64,000 bases of DNA from Gemmatimonadota bacterium (GTDB lineage: Bacteria; Gemmatimonadota; Gemmatimonadetes; Gemmatimonadales; Gemmatimonadaceae): NCBI GenBank assembly GCA_027307165.1, contig DAHUXM010000034.1, positions 62,001-126,000 on the forward strand, written 5' to 3'. Each line of letters starts with the position of its first letter. Position 1 is the stretch's first letter. A program made the translations under genes and the position numbers. The notes beneath the pieces were generated by a model that was not told where the DNA came from, searched no databases, and was given only the letters and a program-made list of their open reading frames with translations. Below are positions 36,171 through 47,372 of this stretch, one piece after another.

Positions 36171-36986
36171 CTAGCCGACCACCGAGGAGCCGAACGCGGT
36201 GAGGCGCTCGTGGAACGTCTCCTTGCGCTCGTCCGTCTCGACGACACCGTCACGCAGCACGATCACGCGACGCGCATGCGCGGCGATGTCCGGCTCGTGC
36301 GTTACCATGATTACCGTCTGTCCATGATCGGACAGTCCGCTGAATACGCGCATGATGTCTTCCGAGGTGCGCGAATCGAGGTTTCCCGTCGGCTCGTCGG
36401 CGAGCAGGATCGCGGGGCGGTTCACCAGCGCACGCGCAATTGCGACGCGCTGGCGCTGTCCGCCGGAGAGTTCATTCGGTCTGTGATCCATGCGTTCGCC
36501 GAGCTCGACTCGCTCCAGCGCTTCCTTTGCGCGTGCGCGTCGCTCTTCGCTGCCAACGCCCGCGTATACGAGCGGCAACTCCACGTTCTGGAGTGCAGTG
36601 GAGCGGGGAAGAAGGTTGAACGTCTGGAAGACGAAACCGATTTCCTTGTTCCTCACGTGCGCCAGCTGATCGTCCGACATGTCGGAGACGAGCGTGCCGT
36701 TGAGCCAGTATTCGCCCGCGTCAGGCGTGTCGAGGCAGCCGATGAGATTCATCAGAGTCGACTTGCCCGATCCCGACGGTCCCATGATTGCGACGTATTC
36801 GTTGCGGCGCACTGCGATATCCACGCCGCGCAGCGCACGCACGATTTCACCACCCATGTCGTACTCGCGCTTGAGACCGCGGGCGACGATCGCCCATTCC
36901 TGCCCCGGCGCAACGCCGGCTACTTGCGTGACCGCTCTGCGTTCCGCAGTGGTGCTGAGCGGTGCTTCTTCTATTTCATTGTTCAT
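36171..36986 (-). CDS. ABC exporter ATPase, MacB/LolD type
   Basis: A 271-residue ATPase. Walker [18 protein letters not shown]-loop [11 protein letters not shown], signature [19 protein letters not shown], Walker [13 protein letters not shown] and H-loop VMVTHEPD. An N-terminal extension of about 30 residues precedes the core. ATP hydrolysis drives the mechanotransmission type of export through the MFP and TolC partners. It overlaps the adaptor gene by 4 bp. Confidence 0.95.
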   Translation of the reverse strand: MNNEIEEAPLSTTAERRAVTQVAGVAPGQEWAIVARGLKREYDMGGEIVRALRGVDIAVRRNEYVAIMGPSGSGKSTLMNLIGCLDTPDAGEYWLNGTLVSDMSDDQLAHVRNKEIGFVFQTFNLLPRSTALQNVELPLVYAGVGSEERRARAKEALERVELGERMDHRPNELSGGQRQRVAIARALVNRPAILLADEPTGNLDSRTSEDIMRVFSGLSDHGQTVIMVTHEPDIAAHARRVIVLRDGVVETDERKETFHERLTAFGSSVVG

Positions 36987-38275
36987 GACGATTTCGTTGA
37001 GTCGCCCTTCTTCGCGGGCTTTGCCGCGCGCACGACAGTGCCGTCCTTTAGATCGCGGATAGCCTGGTACGTGCCTGCGACGATCTTCTCGCCCGGCTTG
37101 AGGCCGCTCAGGACCTCGAAGTACTGCTCTCCCGCGATACCTACCTTTACGGGCCGGAAGGTGACCTTGTTGTCCGCGCCCACCACGAATACCCCGTCTG
37201 CGTCCTTTTTGCCGACTTCCTTGACGGGAGTCTTGCCGACCGCGGTCGCCGAGTCTCCACCGCTGGTAACCGGCCCGTTCTCGCGGATCGTGAGGGCAAT
37301 GATCGGGATCGCCAGCGCGTGTGGCCTGGTGTCGGTGATGATCTTGGCCGTGGCCGAGAAGTCAGGGCGAGTCTGCGGCGGCGGGTTCAGCAGCTGTACG
37401 GTGACGTAGTAATCCACCGCCTGGTCGGCCTGGGAGCTGGTCCCGGTCGTCGCCGCGGCGGTGAGCGAGCTGTTCGATATCTCGGTCACCTTGCCCCGGA
37501 ACGTGGTGTCAGGAAAGGCGTCGATCTGGACGATGGCGGAGTCGCCCACCTTGACGTGGGCAACGTCGGTCTCGTTCACCTTGACCTTGGTTTCCAGGTT
37601 GCTCATGTCGCTCACGGTGAGCAGCGTTGCGGCGTCCTTGTTGAGCGTGCCCTGGATCGCCGTCTCGCCCTGCTCGACGTTGAGACGCGTGACCTGGCCG
37701 TCGATCGGCGACACGATGGTCGTCTTGTCGAGCGAGCTCTGTGCATCGCGAAGCGCCGCTTCCGCCTGGGCTACCCCGTGCGTCGCGTTGTCCACCAGCG
37801 CCTGGTTCACCTTGACCGCGGTGAGAAGCTGGTCGATCTGATCCGCCGAAACCAGTTTGGGATTGCGCTTCTGGAGATCGGCGGTGCGTTGATAGGTGCT
37901 CTGTGCCTGCGCCAGTGTGGCCTTGGCCTGCTCAACCTGCGCGCGGCTGCTCGCTACCGCCGCCACGTTGCGGCCGACAGCGGCCTGATACTGCGACGGA
38001 TCGATCTCCAGGAGGAACTGACCCTTCTTCACCATGTCGCCTTCCTTGACCGCGAGGCGCGTGATGCGGCCAGAGACGTCGGAAGCGACATCCACTTTCG
38101 TGTGTGAAGCAACCTGCCCGCTCGCCGTGACCGACGCAACGAGGTCGCGTGTGCCGACCGCTTCGATCTTCACCTCGACTGCCTTCGTGCGTCCCTTGGT
38201 GGCTGCCACGACTCCGATCAGCACGACGGCGGCCAGCGCTGCGACCGCGACGATTGACTTGGTGCGTTTCTTCAT
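36983..38275 (-). CDS. Periplasmic adaptor (HlyD/MacA family)
   Basis: A 430-residue protein with an N-terminal membrane anchor ([19 protein letters not shown]), a lipoyl-type half motif ([20 protein letters not shown]), a long alpha-hairpin (about 95-200, [20 protein letters not shown]) and the second lipoyl half ([20 protein letters not shown]). It bridges the ABC pump and the TolC channel. Confidence 0.94.
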   Translation of the reverse strand: MKKRTKSIVAVAALAAVVLIGVVAATKGRTKAVEVKIEAVGTRDLVASVTASGQVASHTKVDVASDVSGRITRLAVKEGDMVKKGQFLLEIDPSQYQAAVGRNVAAVASSRAQVEQAKATLAQAQSTYQRTADLQKRNPKLVSADQIDQLLTAVKVNQALVDNATHGVAQAEAALRDAQSSLDKTTIVSPIDGQVTRLNVEQGETAIQGTLNKDAATLLTVSDMSNLETKVKVNETDVAHVKVGDSAIVQIDAFPDTTFRGKVTEISNSSLTAAATTGTSSQADQAVDYYVTVQLLNPPPQTRPDFSATAKIITDTRPHALAIPIIALTIRENGPVTSGGDSATAVGKTPVKEVGKKDADGVFVVGADNKVTFRPVKVGIAGEQYFEVLSGLKPGEKIVAGTYQAIRDLKDGTVVRAAKPAKKGDSTKSS

Positions 38276-38286
38276 TGAGATGTCCG

Positions 38287-39795
38287 TTAACGTAGAGGGC
38301 GGCCAACCGCGCTCTCCAGCGCGGCGACAGCCTTGTGGTAGTTGTAGATCGCGTTGATCCGGTCGTTCTCCGCCTGTGCGTAAGCCGCGCGGGAAGTGGT
38401 GAGGTCAACGAATGTCGCGAGCCCGACCGCGTACTGGTCCTGAACGAACTGGAGCTCCTGCCGGGCCTTGGCTGCGTTCTGCTCCTGGAGCGCGACTGTC
38501 TGCTTCGCGGTCTGGAGTGAAAGGTATGCAGCACTGACGTCTGCCTGCAGCGCCAGCTCGCGAGAGCGCACGTTGTAGCGTGCATTCTCGCGTGATACGA
38601 CGGCTTCCTGCACGCGTTGTTCGCGTGCGAATCCATCGAACAGGGGGAGCGATATCTGCGCAGAGATGCTGCGCGGAGACGGCGTGAACGAGAATGGGAA
38701 CTGCGAGTTTGAAGCCCGCAGGTTGCTCGCCATCGCAGGCGTGAAGGTGATGTTCGCGCACTGCGCGAGAGTGTTCGGCAGACCCACTGCCTGCCGTACT
38801 TCCTGCGTGGCGACGCAGGAGGAGTGCGCCGCATTGGTCTGCGCCTCCGCCTGGTTGATCAGGAAACCCGCGTCACGATACTGATACGTATAGCCGCCGA
38901 TTCCGGTGGACAGTGTCAGCGTCGGCGTGTACTCGGTGCGCTCGCTCTTTACCGTCAGGTTTGCGACATCCTCGCGCGAACGCAGCGCTACGATTCCGGG
39001 GTTCTGGCGCCGCGCCATCTCGAGCAGATCTGCGAGCGGCGGCAGCGTGTCGCCGACGCTGAATGTCGTCACGAGCTCGACGTTCGCCGGTTGCGCCACG
39101 CCCATCTGCTGAAACAGGCGCAGCTTGTCGATGTCGTTCTGATTACGGGCCTGAAGCAATGCCACCTGCTGCTGGCCGAGCGCGACTTCCGCGCGCTGCA
39201 CGTCGAGCAGTGTTCCCGTGCCGACCTGCGCTTTGGCGCGCGCAAGCTCCAGCTGAACCTGCGCGTTCGCAACGAGCGAATCGTTGAGCTGCGTCAGCGC
39301 GAGACTCTGCAGTGCCGTCAGGTAATCCTGCCGCACGGCCGCCGCGAGCGCTTCCTTCGCGCCGGCAATATCGGCGTTCACCGCAGCGACGTTCGCGCGC
39401 TGCACCTTTGGCGCGATGAACGTCGCCCCATTGATGCGATAGTTGAGGCCGATGTTGTACTGCGACTGCATGACGTCGCTGTTGGCGCTCAGCGATACAC
39501 CATTGAAGAACTGCTGTCCGCCCTGTTGGTACTGCCCGGTTAGCGACGCGTTGAGCTGCGGCAGGAGACCGCCGTAGGCGCTCCTCAGCGCTAGCGACGC
39601 ATTGCGTGCGTTGTTGCGCGTCGTGAGGAAATCCGGATTGTTGTGCTGTGCCAGCGCCACCGCCTCGTCGATCGTCAGCGCGGTCGGAGATGCGTCGGGC
39701 AACGTCGCTCCGCCTGTGACCTGCGCGCGTGCGGAACCGGGATTGGCGACCAGCGCAGCAACAGCTGCGATGCCCCAAATCAGTCTGGGCTTCAT
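38287..39795 (-). CDS. TolC-family outer-membrane channel protein
   Basis: 502 residues from ATG 39795. Signal peptide PRLIWGIAAVAALVANPGSA, cleavage at SARAQ. Two OEP repeats: LTIDEAVALAQHNNPDF at the start, LRSAYGGLLPQLNASL, and again ISLPLFDGFAREQRVQEA, then YAVGLATFVDLTTSRAAYAQ. Trimer forms the outer-membrane tunnel. It is the first gene of the exporter operon, 80 bp after the operator/promoter. Confidence 0.94.
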   Translation of the reverse strand: MKPRLIWGIAAVAALVANPGSARAQVTGGATLPDASPTALTIDEAVALAQHNNPDFLTTRNNARNASLALRSAYGGLLPQLNASLTGQYQQGGQQFFNGVSLSANSDVMQSQYNIGLNYRINGATFIAPKVQRANVAAVNADIAGAKEALAAAVRQDYLTALQSLALTQLNDSLVANAQVQLELARAKAQVGTGTLLDVQRAEVALGQQQVALLQARNQNDIDKLRLFQQMGVAQPANVELVTTFSVGDTLPPLADLLEMARRQNPGIVALRSREDVANLTVKSERTEYTPTLTLSTGIGGYTYQYRDAGFLINQAEAQTNAAHSSCVATQEVRQAVGLPNTLAQCANITFTPAMASNLRASNSQFPFSFTPSPRSISAQISLPLFDGFAREQRVQEAVVSRENARYNVRSRELALQADVSAAYLSLQTAKQTVALQEQNAAKARQELQFVQDQYAVGLATFVDLTTSRAAYAQAENDRINAIYNYHKAVAALESAVGRPLR

Positions 39796-39855
39796 GTATG
39801 AATGCGTGAGAGATTCGTTGTTGGACGGCGCCAGTACCGAAAGCCGTTTACTCTT

Positions 39856-39904
39856 TAGTGTATCAGTCAACTAATACACTATGTCTGTCCGGTGTTGCTG
39901 TCAA
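39856..39904 (-). promoter_or_regulatory. Promoter with overlapping palindromic operator for the exporter operon
   Basis: Read on the minus strand: TTGACA (39904-39899), a 17-base spacer, then TAGTGT (39881-39876) as the -10 box, a close match to the sigma70 consensus. A 26-bp near-perfect palindrome (39856-39881: TAGTGTATCAGT, CA, ACTAATACACTA, one mismatch) starts with the -10 box. This is the kind of operator used by TetR- or MarR-family repressors, but no such gene lies nearby. Confidence 0.8.
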
Positions 39905-39985
39905 GCAATTTCTTCAACCATTCTCGCATGGCGGCGCTTCATCATGGAGACCTGCCGCATCGTCATGTCAAGCCGCCCTTCGACG

Positions 39986-40648
39986 CTATTCGGACGGGAC
40001 CGGTGCGAGGAAGATCCGCTCGCTTACCCGCGCGCGGATTCGCTCATAAAGGGCACGCCCTTGTTCCGCCGAGGCGCCTGGATCGGCTTCCTCGACGCGG
40101 ACGAGCGATGGGGTGAGGTACAACAGGAGCGACGCGTAAATACCCCCACGATCGTGTTCGCTCCGTCTGACACCGGTAAGATTGGAAAGGTTTACAGCGA
40201 ACAGATCCACGACGCGCACGCGGGCGCGGGCCGTCCCTACGGTCGAGATCGCCTCGAGGTGCGGGTCGTAGCCGTGCGCGGTAAGGAGGACGAATTCGTT
40301 GATGCCGTTGCATTCCCAGGATGTGACCAGATCGTTGAGCATCCGGTGAAGTGTCTTCTTTCGGAGCGTCACGCTCGCCGGATACTCCGGCTCCGGTGCC
40401 GCGTTCACCCCGTACTCGACCGTCGGCGCCCGGAGAACGCCGAATTCGGCCGACAGCGCGTCTGCAACGTGGTCCACGACGATGGTGGACGCGCCCATCG
40501 GCAGACCGGAGTGGGTTTTTTCAATGGTGCCGACCGGGAGAATCAGTCGCGGGTCGCGCGCGAGCGTCTCCGCCACGTCGCCTGGCGTCATCTGCTTCAG
40601 TAGCTTGGGAAGCAGTTTCGGGTCGGCGTTTTGCGGTTCTGGGGGCAC
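39986..40648 (-). CDS. Creatininase-family-like protein with altered metal site
   Basis: About 220 residues from GTG 40648 (ATG 40591 is the alternative). The order of motifs follows creatininase/MftE amidohydrolases: LILPVGTIEKTHSGLPMGAS, then VLLTAHGYDPHLEA, then SEHDRGGIYASLLLYLTP. The usual ligands differ: P-V-G-S-x-E-Q-H reads P-V-G-T-I-E-K-T-H, and N-G-H-G-G-N reads T-A-H-G-Y-D. Some metal ligands (Glu, His, Asp) may be kept in shifted places. The function is uncertain; divergent to a kinase gene. Confidence 0.7.
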   Translation of the reverse strand: MPPEPQNADPKLLPKLLKQMTPGDVAETLARDPRLILPVGTIEKTHSGLPMGASTIVVDHVADALSAEFGVLRAPTVEYGVNAAPEPEYPASVTLRKKTLHRMLNDLVTSWECNGINEFVLLTAHGYDPHLEAISTVGTARARVRVVDLFAVNLSNLTGVRRSEHDRGGIYASLLLYLTPSLVRVEEADPGASAEQGRALYERIRARVSERIFLAPVPSE

Positions 40649-40696
40649 GATACTACGCTCATTATGTGAAGGCAGTCCTATATTAACAGCAACCTG

Positions 40697-42442
40697 ATGA
40701 CCGCGCCCGCACCCCGCTCGATCGCCCGCCAGCGTCGCGTCACCCGCACGCTGCCCCCGCACGTGGCGGGGTGGGAGCTCCCGCCCGGCTGGCGTTGGGG
40801 CGCGGAAGGAATTGCCGGCGATTTTCGCCACTACCAGGAAGTAATCGACGGCCTGGGGCGCGCGCTCGCCCTGGTTACTGCGCCCGATCCGGCGCACCAT
40901 CGGTGGCTTCACGCCGAGGCGATCGGCCTTGCGCACAGAAGCCATCCATCGATTCCCACCACGTACCACTACTGGACCAATCAGCGCGACCGTGGACCTG
41001 GATATCTACGCCGCTGGGTTTCCGGTGAGAGCGCAGGCGCCCGCTTCGAGGGGATGGGTGCGGCCGACGTGCCGTACGTGTTGCGCATTCTGCGCGAAGC
41101 GGGATCGGTCCTGGCATATCTGCACACCACCGGCGCGGTGCACGGCGCATTGAGTGCCGATGCGCTGTGGATCACGCCGACGGGCCGTTTCTGGATGCTC
41201 GAGTGGCAGTGGGCCGTGCCGCGCGAAGAGCTCCCGCCGGGTCTGCATCCGCCGCTCGATTTCGCAGCGGTTCCGCCGGAATGGGCGGAGCGCGGCTGGG
41301 AGCCCACCCCCGAGAGTGATCAGTGGCAGCTTGCGGCGATGTGCTTCGCCATGCTCACAGGTGAACCGGCTCCGGTGCACGACACCCCACCCGTAAAGCT
41401 GCTACGGCCGGAAACCCCCGAGTCCGTCGCACTGGCGCTGGATCGCGCGCTGCTGCCGGATCCGGCTCACAGATTCGAGTCGATGGCGGCGCTCATTCGC
41501 GCTGCTGAGCGAGGCTACGGCGCAGACCCCGGCGGCGCGCCGAACCGTCGCAAGACGCAGGTTGCCGTTCCAGAGGACGCGAACGAGCGTGCGGTGCGCG
41601 ACGCCGTTGGATACGACTACGAAATCCTTTCCAAGCTCGGCAGCGGCGGGTTTGGGACGGTCTGGCGCGCACGCGACCTGGCTCTCGAGCGCGAGATCGC
41701 TCTGAAGGTTCTCCATCCCTACATCGCGCGCGACGCCGAGGCGGTCGGTGCCTTCTGGCAGGAGGCTCGGCTCGCAGCGCAGCTTGCACATCCGGCGATC
41801 GTTCCGATCTACGACTGGGACGGACGGCAGGGACTGTCGTGGTACACGATGGAGCTCGCCGAAGGCGGGTCGGTTGCGCAGCTGATCGCGCGTCGGGGGG
41901 CCCGCACCCTGGAGGAGATTGCGCCTCACGTCGATCTGATACTCGACGGCCTGAGCGCGGCGCATGCGATTGGTGTTGTGCACCGCGATCTCAAGCCGGA
42001 AAACGTTCTGATCGACAGATATCATCGCTGGCGTCTGACTGATTTCGGAATCGCGCACGTGACTGGCGAGGGCAGGATGTCGGGTGGCGGATCGCTCGAT
42101 TTTGCCGCTCCGGAGCAACTGCTTGGCGAGGCCCAGACCGCAGCAGTGGATTGCTTTTCGCTTGCAGCGGTGGTGGCGTTCGTACTTACGGGAGAGCTTC
42201 CATTTCGCGGCAGTGATGTTCAGGCCATTCTTGCACAGCAGCTTGGCGAGCGCACCGAGTTGTCGGAGCTTCCGACGCCGATCGAGGACTGGCTGCGCAC
42301 GGGACTGTCGCCGCGGCCGGCGAGCCGCTTCGCGGATGCCGCGGAGATGCGATCAGCCTGGCGGGCCGCTGCGTCGGCGGCGCTCAAACGAGAGCGCGCA
42401 TTGCGATGGTGGCGGAGATTGCTTCCGATCAGGGGTCGATGA
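40697..42442 (+). CDS. Tandem pseudokinase plus active Ser/Thr protein kinase
   Basis: A 581-residue protein with two kinase-like lobes. Residues 303-565 are a PknB-type kinase with all motifs: LGSGGFGTVWRARD (glycine loop), ALKV (Lys), EARLA (Glu), VVHRDLKPENVLID (catalytic loop) and LTDFGIAH. Residues about 25-275 match a kinase fold in layout, but HRD reads AVHGALSADALWI (148-160) and DFG reads LEW (168-170), so this half is a pseudokinase. No membrane helix or PASTA domain follows. The first half may control the second. Confidence 0.87.
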   Translation: MTAPAPRSIARQRRVTRTLPPHVAGWELPPGWRWGAEGIAGDFRHYQEVIDGLGRALALVTAPDPAHHRWLHAEAIGLAHRSHPSIPTTYHYWTNQRDRGPGYLRRWVSGESAGARFEGMGAADVPYVLRILREAGSVLAYLHTTGAVHGALSADALWITPTGRFWMLEWQWAVPREELPPGLHPPLDFAAVPPEWAERGWEPTPESDQWQLAAMCFAMLTGEPAPVHDTPPVKLLRPETPESVALALDRALLPDPAHRFESMAALIRAAERGYGADPGGAPNRRKTQVAVPEDANERAVRDAVGYDYEILSKLGSGGFGTVWRARDLALEREIALKVLHPYIARDAEAVGAFWQEARLAAQLAHPAIVPIYDWDGRQGLSWYTMELAEGGSVAQLIARRGARTLEEIAPHVDLILDGLSAAHAIGVVHRDLKPENVLIDRYHRWRLTDFGIAHVTGEGRMSGGGSLDFAAPEQLLGEAQTAAVDCFSLAAVVAFVLTGELPFRGSDVQAILAQQLGERTELSELPTPIEDWLRTGLSPRPASRFADAAEMRSAWRAAASAALKRERALRWWRRLLPIRGR

Positions 42443-42776
42443 CCTGCAGGATTGCTCCGAGCGTTGCTCCGAGCGTTGCTCCAAGCTTTGCCGACATGTT
42501 TGATGGAGCGAACGTGGCGCCAGACTTGCACTCTCGCGACCAAACGACGTGTGATTTCTGCGAAGATTCTGAATTCAAGTGTTTACAACGGTATTGTATC
42601 ACCATGTGCGCTAGCATTCTGTAACATGATCAAGCAAATTGAGCGCGTTGTAAGCAGGCCGCGAATCGGACCTGCGCGTGGCGTCCACATGGGACGGCAT
42701 GCATCCTGCCGGGTAGGCGCGCGACGAGCGCAACTGGCTCCGATTCAGTCCTTCCTCCATCCCAAGGAGATTCAAG
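42443..42776. other. 334-bp gap with a 12-bp tandem repeat and AT-rich promoter-like stretch
   Basis: No protein gene is supported here. Positions 42452-42487 hold three copies of a 12-base unit (TTGCTCCGAGCG, the third with changes). Bases about 42545-42640 are more AT-rich (TTTACAACGGTATTGTATC), which suits the ompA promoter region. A clear ribosome-binding site AAGGAG lies at 42762-42767 before the ATG. Confidence 0.65.
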
Positions 42777-44387
<1,611 letters not shown>

Positions 44388-44401
44388 GCGGCACTCCTTG
44401 G

Positions 44402-44443
44402 GCTCAACGGGCGGGGCGGCGAAAGCTGCTCCGCCCGTTGAGC
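44402..44443 (+). terminator. Terminator of the ompA-like gene
   Basis: A 13-bp perfect stem (44402-44414 with 44431-44443, arm GCTCAACGGGCGG) closing a 16-nt loop, beginning 15 bp after the stop codon, followed by TTTATGG. Good intrinsic-terminator candidate. Confidence 0.82.
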
Positions 44444-44447
44444 TTTA

Positions 44448-44587
44448 TGGGGATGAAAGTTCTTGCAGGAGCCAGGGCAGGTTTGGCCTCGGCATCGCTT
44501 TGGGGATGAAAGTTCTTGCAGGCATCAAGGCCGCACTGGCCTCAGCACCGATTTGGATCGGGTGACAGGCACGGATGCATCCGTGCC
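44448..44587. repeat. 53-bp duplicated unit and 20-bp perfect palindrome
   Basis: The word TGGGGATGAAAGTTCTTGCA occurs at 44448 and again at 44501, 53 bp apart, and the rest of both units is similar (GGCCTCGGCATCGCTT / GGCCTCAGCACCGATT). Just after it, 44568-44587 is the perfect palindrome GGCACGGATGCATCCGTGCC. The remaining gap to 44692 shows no gene. The layout resembles the 52-bp tandem unit at 29730-29859, suggesting a family of intergenic repeats. Confidence 0.75.
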
Positions 44588-44692
44588 CCACATTCGCGTG
44601 GCTTCGGTTACGCCTGCAACGCGGGGTGTTGAATTCAGTCGTCGTCCGGGGACCGCGCTTTCGCGTCGGTGCGGCGCGATCCGCACAGATTC

Positions 44693-47269
44693 CTAAACGA
44701 TGTCCGCCGCTTCCACGTTCTCGAACTCTGGCGGTGCGGAGTGCAGCACGAACGCAGGAATGCTGGTGTTGATCACCGTGTAGAGAACCAGCGCGCCGAG
44801 AATGTATTGCTCGACACCGAAGTTGAGGTTCAGTATGTCAACGATGACGAGCGTGAATACCAGTGTGGGGATGAGCGCGACACCGATCCTGCGTGCGGCC
44901 GCAGTTGAATCCTTGAGAAAGGATCGGCGCTGAAGCATCGTGATCCCGACGCGAACTGGAATGAGCAGCACTATCAGGAGAAGGCCCACGAGAATCGCGC
45001 GCACCGTGATCTGCTCACGCACTATCTCCGTACCGGCGTGAAAGAAGTAGAACGGGATGAACACCGATCCGAACGACTCGAGTGCATCCACCATCTTCTC
45101 CGACGACATGGCCGGCAGCTCCGATCGGAACCGCTGCGCTGCGATACCGACGAGAAATGCGCCTACCAGATAGTAGACGCCCAATCGCGTCGTCGCGTAC
45201 GCGCACACGATCGCGACCATCAGCAGGAACGCGAACTCCGAGCGCGGAGCGTGCGGCGCGACCAACCGCGCGAAAAGCCGGAACATCAATGGGATGATCG
45301 TCACCACGACGATCATCGCCGCAACGGCGAACGCCAGCCTCCCTATCGAGGTCGACTGGAGCACGAAGAAAAGCACTGTCAGTGCAAGCAGCTCCGACGC
45401 GATGACGTAGGTCTTAACGGCAAACCGCTCGCCCTCCAGCAGGCCAAAGCCGGACAGCGACGAGAGTATGAAGCCGGTCGATGGCGTGAGCAGCGCGAGT
45501 GCGATCAACACCGCCGGACGAGTGGCGAAGCCGAATCCGAACGCGATGATTGCAGACCCGAGCGCGAGAATCACCGACCAGACTATACCGTGCACGACGA
45601 GCGGTGCCGCCTGTCGCTTGAGCTCGTGACCATCGATCTCGAGTCCTGCGAACAGGAACAGCGCGACGATTCCGAACGTCGACAGGAGGTGAAGTGTCGG
45701 ATCGTTGTGAAACAGTCCGAGTGCTGTCGCGCCGGCGCCCATGAGCAGGCTGGTGATCGCGCTCGGCAGGCGGTACCGTTGCAGCGCTTTTGGCACGACG
45801 AACAGCGCAAACAGCAGAGCAACGAAGGCGATGTCGCCCGGCACCTTGCTCACCGGTGACGGTGCTCCCACGGTGCCCGTCGGGTAGACGATCTTCGGCA
45901 GCACCGGCGTCTGCGCTGGGTCGCGCAGGCGTAGCGTCATCGCCGAAAAGTCGAGCGTCACACGATCGGCGGTTTGCAGTGCGTCCTGACCCAGCGTACC
46001 CGCATAGAATTGCGCGCGCGAGTCAACGTCGCGCATAAGTGCGTGCACCGAACCGATCCTGATCGGACGGCCGTTGACGCCAAGCGTGATCCCGGGGATC
46101 ATGTACGACGGCATTGACGTAACGCCGCCACCCAGCTCGGCACCGACGTACGTCGTCAAGGTGGCAGACCTGGTCGCTTTCGGGAATTCACGCACGAAGG
46201 ACGGATACAGCAGTGTCCTGGGCGCACGCGAGTCGAGCAGGAGCGCGATCCGGCTGGTGTCGTACGACGCCTCGACGACAGCCGCACCATCTGCAAGCGC
46301 CATGTTCGGTGCGGCAGACGAGTCATTGTCCGCACCTGGCGACGACAGCGCGATGTGTCCGTCGCGCATGAAGCTAACGCTGCCGAGTGCAGACAGAACC
46401 GGCAGCCCGATGATGCCGCTTACCGGATAGCGCATGTAGCTCAACTGCAGCGAGTCGTCTGGTGCCACGACTACGACAACATTGGCGAGCCGCGCCGTGC
46501 CTATGTTCATGGTGCGAACGACGCCGATTCGCGCCGTGATCGTTCGGCCTCCGACGGTGGTGCGCACAGAGTCCTTGAGAATCTGAACATTGTGCGACGC
46601 CGCGGTGGTCGAATCGATGATCGTGAACGGGGCGCCGGCGTCAACGCCGAGGCGCACGCGTGGCGCGGTACCGTTGATGAGCGCAACCGCCGCGAATGGG
46701 ACACTGTCGTTTGGAACCGGCGACGTATTCGATTCCGCTGTCCACCTGATGCGTTGCGGAGGTACACTCGCCAGCGCGTCCGCGCGACGGGCCCGACGCG
46801 TAAAAAGCGACCGGGTGGCGGTGTCGAGGGCGCCCCTTCCGACGCGCAGTGCGCGCCGGTACGTCGCGGCCGATTCGCGATAGCGAAAGACGCGCGCATA
46901 GCTATCGGCAAGGGCATCGGCAGCGTCTGCCAGATGTGATCGGCTGAAGCCGCGCGGCATGCTGTCGATGAGCGGCGCGAGCGATTCGATTGCGCCGTCA
47001 TTGTCGTTGAACGCGTGAGCGACGATGCCCCGGTAGAACTGCGCGTCCGGACCAGTTGCACCAACGGGGGTCCTGACCGCATCGCGCAGCTCGAAGAAGC
47101 GATGCTGGCTGTAGAGTGTGTCCCACGAGGCGGGCGCGGTCGGCAGGGTGGCCGGCGGCGCAGGTCGTTGAGCGTTCGCACTTCCGGAGCCAAGTGCTAA
47201 CGCGACGATGAACAGACCGCGGGCGAGCGACGTACCGGGGATGGCGGTGGCGAGGGCTGTCGGCGTCAT
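44693..47269 (-). CDS. Two retropepsin-like domains fused to a Kef-type cation/proton antiporter
   Basis: An 858-residue protein. Signal peptide to about residue 33 (LALGSGSANAQ). A helical TPR-like segment (50-165) follows. Residues about 185-300 and 325-445 are two retropepsin-type lobes, each with an Asp motif and a later G-x-x-G-x-x-x-L: VDAGAPFTIID (209-219) with GIIGLPVL, and LDSRAPRTLL (345-354) with GTLGQDAL. The D-T-G triad reads D-A-G and D-S-R. Residues 480-845 are about 12 membrane helices of the CPA2 antiporter class (LFLFAGLEIDG, TPSTGFILS, YLVGAFLVGIAAQ). No TrkA/RCK domain is present. Confidence 0.88.
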   Translation of the reverse strand: MTPTALATAIPGTSLARGLFIVALALGSGSANAQRPAPPATLPTAPASWDTLYSQHRFFELRDAVRTPVGATGPDAQFYRGIVAHAFNDNDGAIESLAPLIDSMPRGFSRSHLADAADALADSYARVFRYRESAATYRRALRVGRGALDTATRSLFTRRARRADALASVPPQRIRWTAESNTSPVPNDSVPFAAVALINGTAPRVRLGVDAGAPFTIIDSTTAASHNVQILKDSVRTTVGGRTITARIGVVRTMNIGTARLANVVVVVAPDDSLQLSYMRYPVSGIIGLPVLSALGSVSFMRDGHIALSSPGADNDSSAAPNMALADGAAVVEASYDTSRIALLLDSRAPRTLLYPSFVREFPKATRSATLTTYVGAELGGGVTSMPSYMIPGITLGVNGRPIRIGSVHALMRDVDSRAQFYAGTLGQDALQTADRVTLDFSAMTLRLRDPAQTPVLPKIVYPTGTVGAPSPVSKVPGDIAFVALLFALFVVPKALQRYRLPSAITSLLMGAGATALGLFHNDPTLHLLSTFGIVALFLFAGLEIDGHELKRQAAPLVVHGIVWSVILALGSAIIAFGFGFATRPAVLIALALLTPSTGFILSSLSGFGLLEGERFAVKTYVIASELLALTVLFFVLQSTSIGRLAFAVAAMIVVVTIIPLMFRLFARLVAPHAPRSEFAFLLMVAIVCAYATTRLGVYYLVGAFLVGIAAQRFRSELPAMSSEKMVDALESFGSVFIPFYFFHAGTEIVREQITVRAILVGLLLIVLLIPVRVGITMLQRRSFLKDSTAAARRIGVALIPTLVFTLVIVDILNLNFGVEQYILGALVLYTVINTSIPAFVLHSAPPEFENVEAADIV

Positions 47270-47372
47270 GAATTCAAGCTAATCCGGGAATCGGTGAAAT
47301 GACTCTCCGCAAGCAAATCCGATTCAGCTCATTGTCGTGAAATGAGCGAGGTTAATCGGACATGGAGAGCAC

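Noticed and set aside
42429-42617. Minus-strand frame with an L-G-A-T repeat
   Set aside because: It arises from the 12-bp tandem repeat in an intergenic region; no start signal or neighbours.
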